Shown here piece after piece: positions 6,275-6,289 of a DNA stretch of 6,289 nt (within the stretch, counting starts at the first letter, position 1; the number at the start of each line of letters is the position of its first letter). The notes below the pieces were generated by a model. The model saw only the letters and a list, made by a program, of their open reading frames with translations, was not told where the DNA came from and made no database searches. Both the position numbers and the translations under genes were made by a program. Source of the stretch: Deltaproteobacteria bacterium (GTDB taxonomy: Bacteria > Desulfobacterota > DSM-4660 > Desulfatiglandales > Desulfatiglandaceae); assembly GCA_019314425.1 (NCBI GenBank), contig JAFCZI010000142.1, positions 1 to 6,289 of the forward strand. Reading direction: 5' to 3'.

Positions 6275-6289
6275 TACCCAAAAATTATA

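Larger units (their letters stand above)
5918..6289. other. AT-rich region without a recognisable gene
   Basis: After the RNase stop, 372 bases hold no long ORF on either strand and no RNA gene I can recognise. I see no strong rho-independent terminator; the best inverted repeat is AAAATGA/TCATTTT (6018-6024 and 6040-6046) with a 15-base loop, AT-only in character and weak. Contents are a heptad tandem repeat (5945-5986), a frame interrupted by one TGA (6021-6212), a TTGACA at 6118 with only a poor -10 partner (GATTAT, 16-base spacer), and a 21-codon ORF near the edge. On the minus strand a frame enters from the right edge and stops after about 53 codons; it could be the tail of a gene beyond the window, but I see no family motif in it. 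Confidence 0.7.

Overview
The window looks like a piece of a Desulfobacterota (deltaproteobacterial) chromosome. This is an inference from the style of the proteins (a Cys-rich PAS sensor kinase, a compact XerD, a helix-turn-helix type RNase II homologue), mid-range GC and an AACGTC-type heptad repeat. No marker gene fixes the taxon.

Minus strand, read right to left from 3736 to the left edge: an M24 Xaa-Pro peptidase (2612-3736), the tyrosine recombinase XerD (1664-2545), an unrecognised protein of about 190 residues (1008-1580, possibly extending to 1682), and a PAS-PAS-HisKA sensor histidine kinase (1-1005) whose ATPase domain lies beyond the left edge. Spacings are 66, about 83 and 2 bases, all genes point the same way, and I see no terminator between them, so one transcript is likely. 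It would start at an extended -10 promoter at 3765-3793. The kinase appears to start at a TTG codon two bases after the stop of the unknown protein, which suggests translational coupling.

Plus strand: a 661-residue RNase II-family exoribonuclease (3932-5917) is transcribed divergently from a near-consensus sigma-70 promoter (TTGACA-17-TAGAAA, 3862-3890). The 195-base spacer between the divergent genes holds both promoters and a few inverted repeats.

Right end (5918-6289): AT-richer DNA with no recognisable gene. It holds a degenerate 7-base tandem repeat (5945-5986), a possible decayed frame with an EF-hand or dockerin-like stretch (6021-6212), and a 21-codon ORF with a good Shine-Dalgarno (6209-6274).

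Most of the window is ordinary housekeeping DNA. The peptidase (peptide turnover), XerD (chromosome dimer resolution) and RNase (RNA decay) share no obvious pathway. I found no strong case for a wholly new system. The best leads are the unknown protein coupled to the kinase, the Cys/His cluster in the first PAS domain, and the heptad repeat.
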